A DNA stretch of 64,000 nucleotides from Pseudomonas guineae (GTDB taxonomy: Bacteria > Pseudomonadota > Gammaproteobacteria > Pseudomonadales > Pseudomonadaceae): assembly GCF_900113745.1 (NCBI RefSeq), contig NZ_FOQL01000002.1, positions 310,001 through 374,000 of the forward strand, given 5' to 3'. The position numbers were made by a program, and so were the translations under genes. The first letter of the stretch is position 1. Each line of letters begins with the position of its first letter. The notes under the pieces are model-generated. The model did no database searches. It was given only the letters and a program-made list of their open reading frames with translations, and was not told the origin of the DNA. This document shows, piece by piece, positions 9,005 to 17,948 of this stretch.

Positions 9005-10789
9005 ATGACCCTCGACCAGCAGGAGTCGTTGCTGCTCATGCAGCAGCGCCGAGGTTATCGCGGCCTGCGCTTTAGCGATGTACTAGAAGATGAGTTTGTT
9101 GAGCACCGGGTGCAGCGTATTCGTCGCCGCCTGCTGTTGATCATCAGTACCGCCGTGATCTTTCAGCTGGTCTACACCACTCTAGACCTGCTGCTGTTTG
9201 ACCCGGCTATCAGCCTTGTCTTGTTGCCAGTGCGAGTGTTCGGCATAGGGATTGCGCTGTTGGTTTTTTTATACTGCCGCCGGGCGCAAAGCCCGGCGCG
9301 GCGTACCTTGTGGGCTTATGTGACGGCCTACGGGCTGAATGGGGCCTGCGTTGCGCTGATCATTCACCTGTGTTGGAGCCAAGGCGTGGCCATGCCCTAT
9401 GACGGGCTATTTTTGGTGTTGCTATTTGGCTATGTGCTGCTGGGTGTGTCGTTTCGAGCTGTGAGCCTGGCCTCCTGGGGGCTATGTGGTTTTTTCCTGT
9501 TGCTGGGTTATGTCGGTACGGGCGGGAGCGTGGCGCTGGGCTATCAGGGAATGTTTTTGCTGTGCGCTAATGTGATTGGCAGTGTGGGGGCGTACTTGCA
9601 GGAGCACGGCCAACGTGGAGCCTGGCTGAATCTGCGCTTGCTTGATTTAGCGCGGCAGCGCGCTGAAGCTGACGATGCTCGCAAGCTGCGTTTGTTGGCA
9701 GCTGCTAGCCATGATCTGCGCCAACCGTTGAATGCCATGGGTCTGTATGCCCAGCATCTGCTAGAGCAAAACCAAGACCCCAGTGTGCACCGCATCAGCA
9801 GTCGTTTAGTCATTGCCGTAGAACAGCTCAGTCGGTTGTTGCAGTCGCTGTTTGATTACACCCGCTTGACCTTACCTGGCGGCGTTCAGCCAAAGCTGGA
9901 GGTGTTTGCCTTACGCCCTCTGCTCGCGCGGTTAAGCGGAGAAACTCGGGCTGAGGCAGACGCCTTGGGTATTGAGTTACACATGCAATGCCCGCAACTC
10001 TGGGTGTGCAGTGATCCGCTGTTGCTTGAACGGGTGCTGCGCAACCTGCTTAGCAATGCGTTGCGCCATGCTCAGGCACGGCATGTTTGGCTGCATGCGC
10101 ATGTGGAGCAGGGTGAGGTGCAGCTTGAAGTCGGTGATGATGGCCAAGGCCTGAGTGAAGCGCAGCAGGGCCAGGTATTCGAAGAATTTCGTCAGCTGGA
10201 TAACCCCGGGCGCAATGCCGAGCGCGGCCTAGGCCTGGGCTTAGCTATCGTCCAACAACTGGCACAGCTGCTGGACCATCGCCTTCAACTGCACTCAAGC
10301 CTAGGCGCGGGTGCTCGCTTCGTCTTGCAACTGCCGCAGGCTGCAGCAGGGCAATGGCAGGCGCCCGCAGCGCCGGTAAGTGTCTTGAGTGGCCGGGTGT
10401 TATTGTTGGAAGACGATGTGGCGGGACGTGAGGCCTTGGCTGGTTTGCTGCAACGCTGGGGCTGTGCGGTGTGGCCATGCGCGAACCCAGCAGAAGCCTT
10501 GCAGTGCTTGGCGCAGGCCCAGCCGCAAGTGTTGATCAGTGACTATCGATTGGCCGCGACTGAGGATGGCTTGCGCGCCATCGAGCGTTTACGTGAAGAG
10601 GCCGGGCGGATGCTGCCGGCCTTACTGATCACCGCCGACATCAGCGCAGACCTGCAGGAACGCTGCACCCGCGCCCATGTCACGTTACTTGGCAAACCCC
10701 TGCTACCGGCTCGTTTACGCCAGGCCTTGGCGGTGTTGTTGCCCGCGGCCACGCCCGTTACAACCAGCCCCGTTGCCGCGCCGCACTGA
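9005..10789 (+). CDS. Membrane hybrid histidine kinase in the lipase operon
   Basis: A 594-residue sensor kinase. About six hydrophobic helices occupy residues 35-200 with no large periplasmic domain, followed by HisKA with ASHDLRQPLNAMG (His236), an HATPase domain with the GDDGQG and GLGLGLAIV boxes, and a C-terminal receiver with Asp513 in ISDYRLA. The membrane-embedded sensor suggests a hydrophobic or membrane-related cue (inference). It begins 15 bases after the foldase gene with GGAA at good spacing, so it is probably co-transcribed with the lipase. Its last 32 bases overlap the 3' end of the opposed LuxR-type regulator gene. That protein is its likeliest partner, though a shared phosphorelay is inferred only from position. 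Confidence 0.92.
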   Translation: MTLDQQESLLLMQQRRGYRGLRFSDVLEDEFVEHRVQRIRRRLLLIISTAVIFQLVYTTLDLLLFDPAISLVLLPVRVFGIGIALLVFLYCRRAQSPARRTLWAYVTAYGLNGACVALIIHLCWSQGVAMPYDGLFLVLLFGYVLLGVSFRAVSLASWGLCGFFLLLGYVGTGGSVALGYQGMFLLCANVIGSVGAYLQEHGQRGAWLNLRLLDLARQRAEADDARKLRLLAAASHDLRQPLNAMGLYAQHLLEQNQDPSVHRISSRLVIAVEQLSRLLQSLFDYTRLTLPGGVQPKLEVFALRPLLARLSGETRAEADALGIELHMQCPQLWVCSDPLLLERVLRNLLSNALRHAQARHVWLHAHVEQGEVQLEVGDDGQGLSEAQQGQVFEEFRQLDNPGRNAERGLGLGLAIVQQLAQLLDHRLQLHSSLGAGARFVLQLPQAAAGQWQAPAAPVSVLSGRVLLLEDDVAGREALAGLLQRWGCAVWPCANPAEALQCLAQAQPQVLISDYRLAATEDGLRAIERLREEAGRMLPALLITADISADLQERCTRAHVTLLGKPLLPARLRQALAVLLPAATPVTTSPVAAPH

Positions 10790-11375
10790 CACAGGCAGTA
10801 CGGGTATGCACGGCGAACTCCTGAAACAGTGATTTTAGGTGGGTTTTCACCGTATCTTCGGAAACACCAAGCTGACGGCTGATGGATTTGTTCGGCAAAC
10901 CTTCGGCCAGCAACTGGAGGATTTCCAACTGGCGTGGGGTGAGCTGCGGTTTATCGTCTGCTTGCGGCGCAGGTAGGGTTTCACCGAGCAGCACGCGGGT
11001 GACGGCTTGGCGCAATAGGACGCTGTTGGCGCTTTTCGAGATAAACCCTAGCGCTCCTGCTGCCAGCGCGGCCTGGGCATCTAGGTTGGAATCGCTGGCG
11101 CTGAGAATCGCCACCGGGGTCATGCGGCCTTGTTGTTGCCAGCGCTGGAGCAACTCCAGTCCGGGCATGTCGGGCAGCCGCAAGTCCAGCAGAATCAGAT
11201 CGAAGGTGGCGTGTTGCAGGTAAGCTTCGGCGGCAGCAGCGGATTCGGCGGTGCGAATTTGTAGATCTGCGCAGAGCGGGGCGAGGGCCAAACTGAGGCC
11301 ATCGAGGAAGATTTGGTGGTCATCCACCAGCAACAGGCTGAGCTGTGCGGGCAGAGCAGTACAGAGTGCAGTCAT
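10758..11375 (-). CDS. NarL/FixJ-family response regulator
   Basis: A 205-residue two-domain regulator: a receiver with DD near residues 18-19, phospho-acceptor Asp64 in ILLDLRLPDMPG and a conserved Lys in ISKSA, then a LuxR-type helix-turn-helix (LTPRQLEILQLLAEG ... SEDTVKTHLKSLF). It should bind DNA as a dimer when phosphorylated. It is convergent with, and overlaps by 32 bases, the hybrid kinase gene of the lipase operon, which makes that kinase its likely donor. Targets are unknown; the lipase operon is the obvious candidate. The ribosome binding site before the ATG is weak. Confidence 0.92.
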   Translation of the reverse strand: MTALCTALPAQLSLLLVDDHQIFLDGLSLALAPLCADLQIRTAESAAAAEAYLQHATFDLILLDLRLPDMPGLELLQRWQQQGRMTPVAILSASDSNLDAQAALAAGALGFISKSANSVLLRQAVTRVLLGETLPAPQADDKPQLTPRQLEILQLLAEGLPNKSISRQLGVSEDTVKTHLKSLFQEFAVHTRTACVSAARQRGWL

Positions 11376-11444
11376 GGGGCTGTCTCAGGCGGCATTTTTA
11401 TTCTTGTCAGCGCCGCGCGAGTGTAACCCAAACCGCTGGTTAAA

Positions 11445-12680
11445 TTAGAAGCGGTAGGTCACTTGTGTGCCCAGGCCGTGAGCGCTGTTCTTGTAGGTGG
11501 AGCGGTAGTCGCTCCGTTCAATAGTAGTGTCGTCTTCCATTAGGTAGGAGTAGGCCAGATCGATGGTCACATCATCATTCGGGCTCCAAGCGGTACCCAG
11601 ACTGAAGACTTTGCGGTCGCCGGTGGGGATACGGGGCGAGCGGTTGGTGTTGTTGGTAGGCGACTGATCCACGGCAAAGCCGGCGCGCAGAGTCCATTGG
11701 CGGTTTAGCTTATAGGCAGCGCCCACGGCATGTGACCACGTGTCGTGCCAGTTTTGCGGCTCGACGATATTGCCAATTCTTGCGTTGAGCGGTGCCGGTA
11801 CGTCTTTGTTTACAGCGCGAATCTCTTCCAGGCGGCTCCAACGTGTCCAAGTACTGCCGGCATATAGGGTCCAGTCGGCGTTTAGCTCGTGAGTGATTGA
11901 AAAATCAACTGACTCCGGAGTTTTTAGCGCAAGGGTAGTATCGAACTTGCTGCCGGAGAACGGGCCAAAGCCGCTGCCTTCAATCTGTGTGTCGCCCTTG
12001 AGGGTGTAATCGACCATCGAATGGTAGGTCATGCCGATACGGCTTTGCTCATTGATCTCAAACAGTACGCCGAGGTTGAAGCCCAATGCTGTGTCATTGC
12101 CCTGGATGGTGACCTTACCGTCGCGTGTACCTGGAGTTGCCGAAGTCAGCTCACCGTCAATACGGTTAATAGTTGGACCGAAACCCACCGACAGCTGTTC
12201 GTTGAAGCGATAGCTCAAGGTCGGCTGCAATGTAATCACCCGTACTTCGCTGCGGTCGCCGTGATAACGACCCTGGAAATTGCGCTCGTAGTCGGTGACC
12301 AGACCGAATGGCACGTACAAGCCCAGGCCGAAGCTCCAGTTATCGTCCAGTGGTTTGACGTAGTAGCCCATGGGCGCGCCGATGAACGGCACCATGTCAC
12401 CATCATTACTGCCGCGGGTGGCACCGCTGGCGTCATCGATATCAGTTTTCGCATTGATCAGGGCAATACCTCCGCTGACTTGTTCGCGCTTAATGCGCGC
12501 CATGCCGGCCGGGTTGCCGAATACGGTACTGGCGTCTTCGGCAGACGAGGAACGTCCAGCAAAGGCGGTACCCATGCTGCTGACGCTTTGTTCATTAATC
12601 GCAAAACCACCGGCGAAGCTATGGCTGGCGGCAGATGCAAGGGCAAGAAACAGACTGGTCTGGACGACTCTTTTGGACAC
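11445..12680 (-). CDS. FadL/OmpP1/TodX-family outer membrane channel
   Basis: Outer membrane beta-barrel for long-chain fatty acids or other hydrophobic molecules. A signal peptide ends at about residue 23 (SFA then GGFAINEQS), and the N-terminal hatch carries the NPAGMAR element that defines the family. Alternating beta-strand patterns continue to a terminal Phe (TYRF), which is needed for barrel assembly. The start is a GTG with AGGA eight bases upstream. With a secreted lipase 3.5 kb away, uptake of released fatty acids is a sensible role (inference), but FadL paralogues in Pseudomonas also carry aromatics and quorum signals. Confidence 0.94.
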   Translation of the reverse strand: MSKRVVQTSLFLALASAASHSFAGGFAINEQSVSSMGTAFAGRSSSAEDASTVFGNPAGMARIKREQVSGGIALINAKTDIDDASGATRGSNDGDMVPFIGAPMGYYVKPLDDNWSFGLGLYVPFGLVTDYERNFQGRYHGDRSEVRVITLQPTLSYRFNEQLSVGFGPTINRIDGELTSATPGTRDGKVTIQGNDTALGFNLGVLFEINEQSRIGMTYHSMVDYTLKGDTQIEGSGFGPFSGSKFDTTLALKTPESVDFSITHELNADWTLYAGSTWTRWSRLEEIRAVNKDVPAPLNARIGNIVEPQNWHDTWSHAVGAAYKLNRQWTLRAGFAVDQSPTNNTNRSPRIPTGDRKVFSLGTAWSPNDDVTIDLAYSYLMEDDTTIERSDYRSTYKNSAHGLGTQVTYRF

Positions 12681-12844
12681 GGGGCAATCCTGGGTTTTAG
12701 CGGGAGGCAGAAACTAACAACTTTCCATGACTCTTGCCAAGCCTTTGAAGTTCCCGAGATAGAGCGGATTTTGCGGTCAAATAGTGGCTATCTTCTGCTA
12801 ATTGCAAGCAGATTGTCGGACAACTGTTTTTGTCTGTTCCGGCT

Positions 12845-13324
12845 TCAGGCCACCTGACTGAGGCTGCCGATGCAGCGTTGCCAGGCAGCGATAAAGTCTT
12901 GGCTACGGCCATGGGGTCTGAACACTCGACGCCAAACCTGCGCCATGCCAAGCAGATCGTCAGCCGCGGGCAGTTCGCGGTGATCGGCCTCAATCAGCAT
13001 CCAAGCAATGGCCGTTGCATAGCGTAGGTTGACGGTCAGCTCCAGGTGCGGCGCGGCGAGAAAGGCATGCTGGCTGGCGAGGCCGCGTACCTGGCTGGCG
13101 AGTTCGGGGTCCAGCGCTAGATGTTGATCCCAGAGCTGCTGGTGGCGTTGTGCGGTGATCCGATAAAGGCCATGGCCGTGTTTGTCGTCGAGGACCGAAC
13201 CGAGCTCCGATTGGCTGGCAGCGGCGCCGAGCAACAAGGCTTCGGCGGCGATGGAGTGGCGACCCAAGTAGAGCAGGGTAGGGCGGATGACGTATTGGCT
13301 TATCTCGCAGGCGGCAATTCCCAT
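12845..13324 (-). CDS. Lysozyme-like hypothetical protein, 159 aa
   Basis: A small protein without a signal peptide. It begins MGIAACEISQYVIRPTLLYLG and continues with AAEALLLGAAASQSELG and a HGLYRI segment, a pattern I associate with phage-related lysozyme-like proteins where the LLLG segment is usually followed by AAQES. The position where that family has the catalytic Glu appears to be Gln here, so lytic activity is doubtful. GAGGG precedes the ATG. It lies upstream of the FadL-type gene on the same strand but 160 bases away. Function unknown; the family link is from memory of the pattern and needs a profile search. Confidence 0.75.
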   Translation of the reverse strand: MGIAACEISQYVIRPTLLYLGRHSIAAEALLLGAAASQSELGSVLDDKHGHGLYRITAQRHQQLWDQHLALDPELASQVRGLASQHAFLAAPHLELTVNLRYATAIAWMLIEADHRELPAADDLLGMAQVWRRVFRPHGRSQDFIAAWQRCIGSLSQVA

Positions 13325-13361
13325 AAAGCCCTCGATAGTAGATTGCCGATGGGGCTGGAGC

Positions 13362-13385
13362 GCTAGCAGCTTCTAGCTTTTTTTT
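13362..13385 (+). terminator. Short hairpin followed by eight T
   Basis: GCTAG (13362-13366) pairs with CTAGC (13373-13377) across a six-base loop and is followed directly by TTTTTTTT. It reads as a rho-independent terminator on the plus strand, but the genes on both sides are on the minus strand, so no known transcript ends here. The stem is short; it may be chance. Confidence 0.35.
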
Positions 13386-13557
13386 GATCAAGGCCACACC
13401 GGGAGCGGGTTTAGCCGCTTATCTTGAAGTGTAGTGTGAGCTTATTGATGTAAAAGACTGTTTTTAAAATGTTATCGGCTTTCGGTTGTTACCTATATTC
13501 CAGTTGATGCTAAGCAATGGTTGGCGTTGCCCTGCGAGCACCGCCAGCCACAGGGCT

Positions 13558-14412
13558 TTAGTTGCCGGTAGCTACCGGGCGAGCAGGGTCGGTAATCCAC
13601 TCACTCCAGGAACCGGCATACAGAGGGGCCAGTGGGTAGCCCGCCAGAGACAGGGCGAACAGGTTGTGGCAAGCGGTTACGCCTGAGCCGCAATAGGCCA
13701 CCAGTTCGTTGGCCGGACGTTCGCTGAGGAGCGTGGCAAAGCGTTGACGCAGTTGCGCCGCACTGAGGAAGTGGCCGTCGCTGTCGAGGTTGTCAGTGAA
13801 CACCGCACACTGCGCGCTAGGAATATGCCCGGCGACTGGGTCGATTGGCTCCACTTCACCCTTGAAGCGCGGCAGGCCGCGGGCATCTAGCAAGGTCAGT
13901 TGGCTATCGCCCAAACGTTGTTGCAGCTGCGCCGCGCTGACCAGCATGCTGGCATCGGTGCTGCCGTTAAATGTGCCAGGCGCTGGCGTCGGCAGGTCCT
14001 GAGTCAACGCCCCGCCAGCCTCGCGCCAGGCTTTCAGGCCGCCGTCGAGCAGGTACACACCGTCACGTTTACCCAGCCAGGCCAACAGCCACCAAGCCCG
14101 CGCAGCAAACGCACCGGGACCGTCGTCATACAGCACCACCTCGCTGTGTGTGTTCAGGCCCCATTGGCGCAGGCGTTGCAACAGTTGTGCAGGCTCTGGC
14201 AGCGGGTGGCGGCCGGTGATGCCTTTATGGATCGGCCCGGATAGGTCGCGCTCTAGGTCAGCGAACTGCGCACCGGGGATATGCCCTTCGGCGAAGCTGC
14301 GCTGGCCGTAGGCCAGGTCATCCAGCGCAAAGCGGCAATCAAGAATCAGCAGGTCGGGTTGATCAAGGCGTTGTTGTAGCTGGGCGGCGCTGATCAGTTG
14401 GGCGAGGGGCAT
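13558..14412 (-). CDS. sseA: 3-mercaptopyruvate sulfurtransferase
   Basis: Two-domain rhodanese that moves sulfur from 3-mercaptopyruvate to acceptors such as thiols or cyanide. The N-terminal, inactive domain has ILDCRFALDD and AFAARAWWLL; the C-terminal domain has the active Cys in YCGSGVTACHN. CGSGVTA is the mercaptopyruvate-type loop, whereas thiosulfate sulfurtransferases have CRxGxT. I use the ATG at 14412 because AGGA lies 8 bases upstream; ATGs at 14421 and 14472 are in frame but lack a spaced ribosome binding site. Product about 284 residues, normal for SseA. Confidence 0.93.
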   Translation of the reverse strand: MPLAQLISAAQLQQRLDQPDLLILDCRFALDDLAYGQRSFAEGHIPGAQFADLERDLSGPIHKGITGRHPLPEPAQLLQRLRQWGLNTHSEVVLYDDGPGAFAARAWWLLAWLGKRDGVYLLDGGLKAWREAGGALTQDLPTPAPGTFNGSTDASMLVSAAQLQQRLGDSQLTLLDARGLPRFKGEVEPIDPVAGHIPSAQCAVFTDNLDSDGHFLSAAQLRQRFATLLSERPANELVAYCGSGVTACHNLFALSLAGYPLAPLYAGSWSEWITDPARPVATGN

Positions 14413-14574
14413 GTCAGTCATCCTGTGGGCAAAGTGGCTGCGCGCATCATAACCCTGGGTTTTAGCGATCAAGATGGCCTGTGCAGAGGAATTTCTATCA
14501 ATAGACGCTGCATCGTGGCCCTTTTATGTGCATGCTGCCTGCCCGTTTTGCTCTGACCTAGGTTGCCGCGCCCC

Positions 14575-15255
14575 ATGAAACGCTTTGTCTTGCTCGATAC
14601 CGCACCTATTCCTGATGGCTCTGGCGCACTGTGCCTGTTCGAGTATGGCGAGGACTTTGTGATCAAGATTGCTGGCGGCGATGGTGGTCAGCTGATGAAC
14701 ACGCGCATGCATGGCTCCGAAGATGCGTTGGCGGCGATCCCCTGCAAGAAGGTCGCGGGTCGGCCAGACTCAAGGGTCCTGATCGGCGGCCTCGGTATGG
14801 GCTTTACCTTGGCTGCGGCGTTGCAGAACCTAGGCAAGACCGCCGAGGTGGAAGTGGCCGAACTGGTGCCGGGTGTTGTGGAATGGAACCGTGGTCCGCT
14901 TGGCGCCAAGGCCGGTTATCCGATCCTGGATCCGCGCACGCGGGTGATTCAGGACGATGTTGCCAATTGCCTGAAGAGCGCTGATCAGCGATATGACGCG
15001 ATCATGCTCGATGTGGATAACGGCCCCGAAGGCCTGACGCAAAAACGCAACGGTTGGCTGTATTCAGCCCAAGGACTGCAGCGCTGCTACCAAGCATTAC
15101 GCAACAAAGGCGTGCTGGCAGTTTGGTCGGCGAGTGCCGATCAGCAATTCAGCGACAAAGTGCGCAAGGCCGGTTTTAAGGTCGAAGAAGTGCAGGTGTA
15201 TGCCCACGGCAACAAGGGCACTCGACACACCATCTGGATCGCCGAAAAAAAGTAG
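14575..15255 (+). CDS. Spermidine-synthase-like methyltransferase-fold protein
   Basis: A 226-residue Rossmann-fold protein of the spermidine synthase (SpeE) superfamily. The nucleotide-binding loop is LIGGLGMGFTLAAAL, the acidic ribose contact is VEVAELVPGVVEW, and an acidic active-site strand reads YDAIMLDVDNGPEG. It lacks the N-terminal beta-barrel of classical SpeE and has NGPEG where aminopropyl transferases have a DP-type motif, so true spermidine synthase activity is uncertain. The ATG at 14575 fits the conserved start MKRFVLLD; an upstream TTG at 14563 is less likely. A strong hairpin terminator follows. Confidence 0.85.
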   Translation: MKRFVLLDTAPIPDGSGALCLFEYGEDFVIKIAGGDGGQLMNTRMHGSEDALAAIPCKKVAGRPDSRVLIGGLGMGFTLAAALQNLGKTAEVEVAELVPGVVEWNRGPLGAKAGYPILDPRTRVIQDDVANCLKSADQRYDAIMLDVDNGPEGLTQKRNGWLYSAQGLQRCYQALRNKGVLAVWSASADQQFSDKVRKAGFKVEEVQVYAHGNKGTRHTIWIAEKK

Positions 15256-15264
15256 GCGAGTGCT

Positions 15265-15310
15265 ACACAAAGGGCCCGCGCAGCTGAGCAGTTACGCGGG
15301 CCTTTTGTGT
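15265..15310. terminator. Bidirectional rho-independent terminator
   Basis: A 16-base stem (ACACAAAGGGCCCGCG with CGCGGGCCTTTTGTGT, one mismatch, 14-base loop) sits between two convergent genes. The A-rich left and T-rich right arms let it serve both the spermidine-synthase-like gene and the opposed SMP-30-like gene. Confidence 0.9.
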
Positions 15311-15317
15311 AGGTGTT

Positions 15318-16379
15318 TTAGCGGATTTTCAGCTTGCCGATCCGATCATTGTCCAGGCTGCCGAAGTACAGGTAGTCACCCACCGGCTTGACCGAGGTGA
15401 TCATGCGTAAATGCGTGCCGCTGGTGTCGTGCAGACTCTGGGTAATTTCGCCTTGCTCATTCAGGGCGATAACAAAGCCATAGGGTACGGCCTTGGGCCA
15501 CAACGCCCGTGGCAGCTTGGCCAGTTGCGCCTTGGCCCAAGGCGAGCGGTGCAACAGGTCGGCGTCGGCTTTGCGCGGCGTTGGCAGTGCGACCCAGAAG
15601 GTGCCGTTGCGGTCGCCCTGCAGGTTGTCCGGCAGGCCTGGCAAGTTGTCGATGAAAATGTCATGGGTCCCAGCTTTATCGCCTTTCAACCAGTAACGGG
15701 TGATGCGGTAGCGGTAGGTTTCGTTGACCAGCACAAAGTCTTCGTTGGCTGAGAGCGCCACGCCGTTGGCGAAGTACAGATCCTTGAGCAGTACTTTGGT
15801 TTCGCCGCTGGCGGGGTTGTAGCTGAGCAGGCGGCCATGGGGGCGGGCTTCAAGCAGGTCGAGCAGGTAATCCGGTTGTTCAAAGCGCGCGGAGGCATCG
15901 CTGAAGTAGATGGTGCCGTCACGGGCGATGTCGAGGTCATCGGTGAACTTAAAGGGTACGCCTTCAGCTTCAGTGGTCAGTACCTTGATCTGCCCCTGGG
16001 CATCGATACTCAGCAAGCCTTTGTAAGCATCGGCGACGATCAGGTTGCCGGTAGCGTCAAAGTCCATGCCCAGCGGCCGGCCTTGGGTGTTGGCGAAGGT
16101 CTCCACGCTGCCATCGGCCTTGATCCGCACAATCGTGCCGTCATGCAAGCCGCTGTAAACCTGGCCCTGGGCGTCCACGGCGGTGTCTTCCGGGCCATGC
16201 ACCTGGCCGCGGCCGAGCAGTTCAGTCTTCATCAGCGTGTCGTTGGGCTCCAGCACGCCGGTCATCGCCGGAGGGGCCGGCGCATCCCAGGCCAGCGGGT
16301 CAATCGGGCTGGGCGTGACGACGAGGTAGATCGCCACTGACGCGATCAGGGCCACAAGCAGGCCAAGCAGTTTCTTCAT
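15318..16379 (-). CDS. SMP-30/strictosidine-synthase-like beta-propeller protein
   Basis: A 353-residue protein with one N-terminal hydrophobic anchor (about residues 3-21) and a six-bladed beta-propeller. Typical blades are GPEDTAVDAQGQVYSG, GRPLGMDFDATGNLIVAD, KFTDDLDIARDGTIYFSD and YFANGVALSANEDFVLVNE; this is the strictosidine synthase/APMAP branch of the SMP-30/gluconolactonase superfamily. Members are metal-dependent esterases or lactonases, but the substrate here is unknown. AGGGA precedes the ATG. It probably faces the periplasm, held by its anchor. It shares a bidirectional terminator with the gene to its left. Confidence 0.88.
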   Translation of the reverse strand: MKKLLGLLVALIASVAIYLVVTPSPIDPLAWDAPAPPAMTGVLEPNDTLMKTELLGRGQVHGPEDTAVDAQGQVYSGLHDGTIVRIKADGSVETFANTQGRPLGMDFDATGNLIVADAYKGLLSIDAQGQIKVLTTEAEGVPFKFTDDLDIARDGTIYFSDASARFEQPDYLLDLLEARPHGRLLSYNPASGETKVLLKDLYFANGVALSANEDFVLVNETYRYRITRYWLKGDKAGTHDIFIDNLPGLPDNLQGDRNGTFWVALPTPRKADADLLHRSPWAKAQLAKLPRALWPKAVPYGFVIALNEQGEITQSLHDTSGTHLRMITSVKPVGDYLYFGSLDNDRIGKLKIR

Positions 16380-16519
16380 TGTTGTTATTCCCTGTAGTGA
16401 AGGTGGTCACATGCAAGCGCTGGGCAGAATAGCGCTTGTGCGCGTTGCCGCGCATCGTGAATGCCCGGCTATGAGGCGTGGCGATATATACTGCGCGGCA
16501 TTCTTGACGGGAGAGCCGC

Positions 16520-17653
16520 GTGGCGATTGATATTCAGTGGATTGGTGATAACGCCAGCCTGGCGCAACATTGTGCAACTTGGCGCACGCTGGCCTTTGTG
16601 GCTGTCGATACCGAGTTTATGCGGGTCGACACCTTTTACCCGATTGCCGGCTTGCTGCAGGTCAGCGAAGGCGAGCGCGCCTACCTGATTGACCCACTGC
16701 TGATTAGCGACTGGACGCCCTTTGCCGACCTGCTGCAAGACCCTGCGGTGATCAAGGTGCTGCACGCCTGCAGTGAAGACCTAGAAGTCTTCTTGCGCCT
16801 GACGGGCAGCCTGCCCGCGCCACTGTTTGATACCCAGTTGGCGGCCGGTTACCTCAACCTTGGCTTCTCCATGGGCTATTCACGCTTGGTACAAGCGGTG
16901 CTGAATATCGATCTACCCAAGGGCGAAACCCGCTCCGATTGGTTGCAGCGGCCGTTATCGGCCAACCAGGTTAGCTATGCGGCCGAAGACGTGGTGCACT
17001 TGGCAGAGGTATATACCCGGCTCAAAGATCAGCTTTCTGCCGAGAAATATGCCTGGGTGTTGGAAGACGGCGCCGAGCTAGTCGCCAACCTCAGCCGTGA
17101 AGTCGACCCCGAACTGGCCTACCGCGAAGCCAAGTTAGCCTGGAAGCTGTCGCGCCAACAGTTGGCGGTGTTGCAAGCACTCTGCACCTGGCGCGAAGAC
17201 CAGGCGCGCAAACGCAACCAGCCGCGTAACCGTATCATCCGCGAGCATTCGCTGTGGCCGTTGGCCCGGACTCAGCCGGATAACTTGGTAGCCCTGGCGC
17301 GGATTGAGGACATGCACCCGAAGACCGTGCGCCAGGACGGTGAGTTTATTCTGCAGTTGATCAAGCACGCCGCTGCAACCCCGGCGACAGACTGGCCTGA
17401 GGCACTGCCTGAACCGCTGCCGCTGGAGGCCTCGACGCTGCTGAAAAAACTGCGCGCCATCGGCCAGCGTGAAGGCGAGCGCCTGAACATTGCACCCGAG
17501 TTGATGCTGCGCAAGAAAACCCTCGAAGCACTGTTGAAAACCGGCTACCCCACGGGGCCATACCAGCTGCCAGAGTCGCTGCGCGGCTGGCGGCGTGAAT
17601 TGATGGGTCAGGCTTTACTTGATCGCTTAGCTTTAACCGGAGAGTCCGCGTGA
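16520..17653 (+). CDS. rnd: Ribonuclease D
   Basis: 3'-5' exoribonuclease that trims the 3' ends of tRNA precursors and other small RNAs. The DEDD exonuclease domain starts with VAVDTEFMR (metal ligands Asp30 and Glu32) and includes FDTQLAAGY and the YAAEDV motif; an HRDC domain follows ([20 protein letters not shown], then [16 protein letters not shown]). The 377-residue length is usual. The start is GTG with GGGAGAG just upstream. Its stop overlaps the GTG of the next gene (GTGA), showing translational coupling with ycgL, the arrangement found in other Pseudomonas. Confidence 0.97.
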   Translation: MAIDIQWIGDNASLAQHCATWRTLAFVAVDTEFMRVDTFYPIAGLLQVSEGERAYLIDPLLISDWTPFADLLQDPAVIKVLHACSEDLEVFLRLTGSLPAPLFDTQLAAGYLNLGFSMGYSRLVQAVLNIDLPKGETRSDWLQRPLSANQVSYAAEDVVHLAEVYTRLKDQLSAEKYAWVLEDGAELVANLSREVDPELAYREAKLAWKLSRQQLAVLQALCTWREDQARKRNQPRNRIIREHSLWPLARTQPDNLVALARIEDMHPKTVRQDGEFILQLIKHAAATPATDWPEALPEPLPLEASTLLKKLRAIGQREGERLNIAPELMLRKKTLEALLKTGYPTGPYQLPESLRGWRRELMGQALLDRLALTGESA

Positions 17654-17943
17654 AACGTATTTGCTCGATCTATAAAAGCCCCCGCAAGAATGAGATGTAC
17701 CTGTACGTGCTGCGCAGTGATGCGCTCAAGCGCGTGCCAGAAAACCTACTGCTGGCCTTCGGCCCACCGACCCTCGCCTTCGAGATGGTGCTGACGCCTG
17801 AGCGCGCTCTGGCGCGCGAGGATATTCACAAGGTCTTGGCCAACCTCGATGAGCAGGGCTACCACCTGCAGATGCCACCACCGGAAGATGAGTACATCGA
17901 ACACCTGCCGGACGAGTTGCTACGCCGCAACGACCCGATGTAA
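17650..17943 (+). CDS. YcgL-domain protein
   Basis: A 97-residue protein of the YcgL family, which has a small alpha/beta fold and no proven function. The N-terminal [20 protein letters not shown] and the later [14 protein letters not shown] segment are diagnostic. It starts with a GTG overlapping the rnd stop by four bases, so it is almost surely translated with RNase D; this neighbourhood is conserved in gammaproteobacteria and hints at a role in RNA handling (inference). Confidence 0.94.
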   Translation: MKRICSIYKSPRKNEMYLYVLRSDALKRVPENLLLAFGPPTLAFEMVLTPERALAREDIHKVLANLDEQGYHLQMPPPEDEYIEHLPDELLRRNDPM

Positions 17944-17948
17944 CCACC

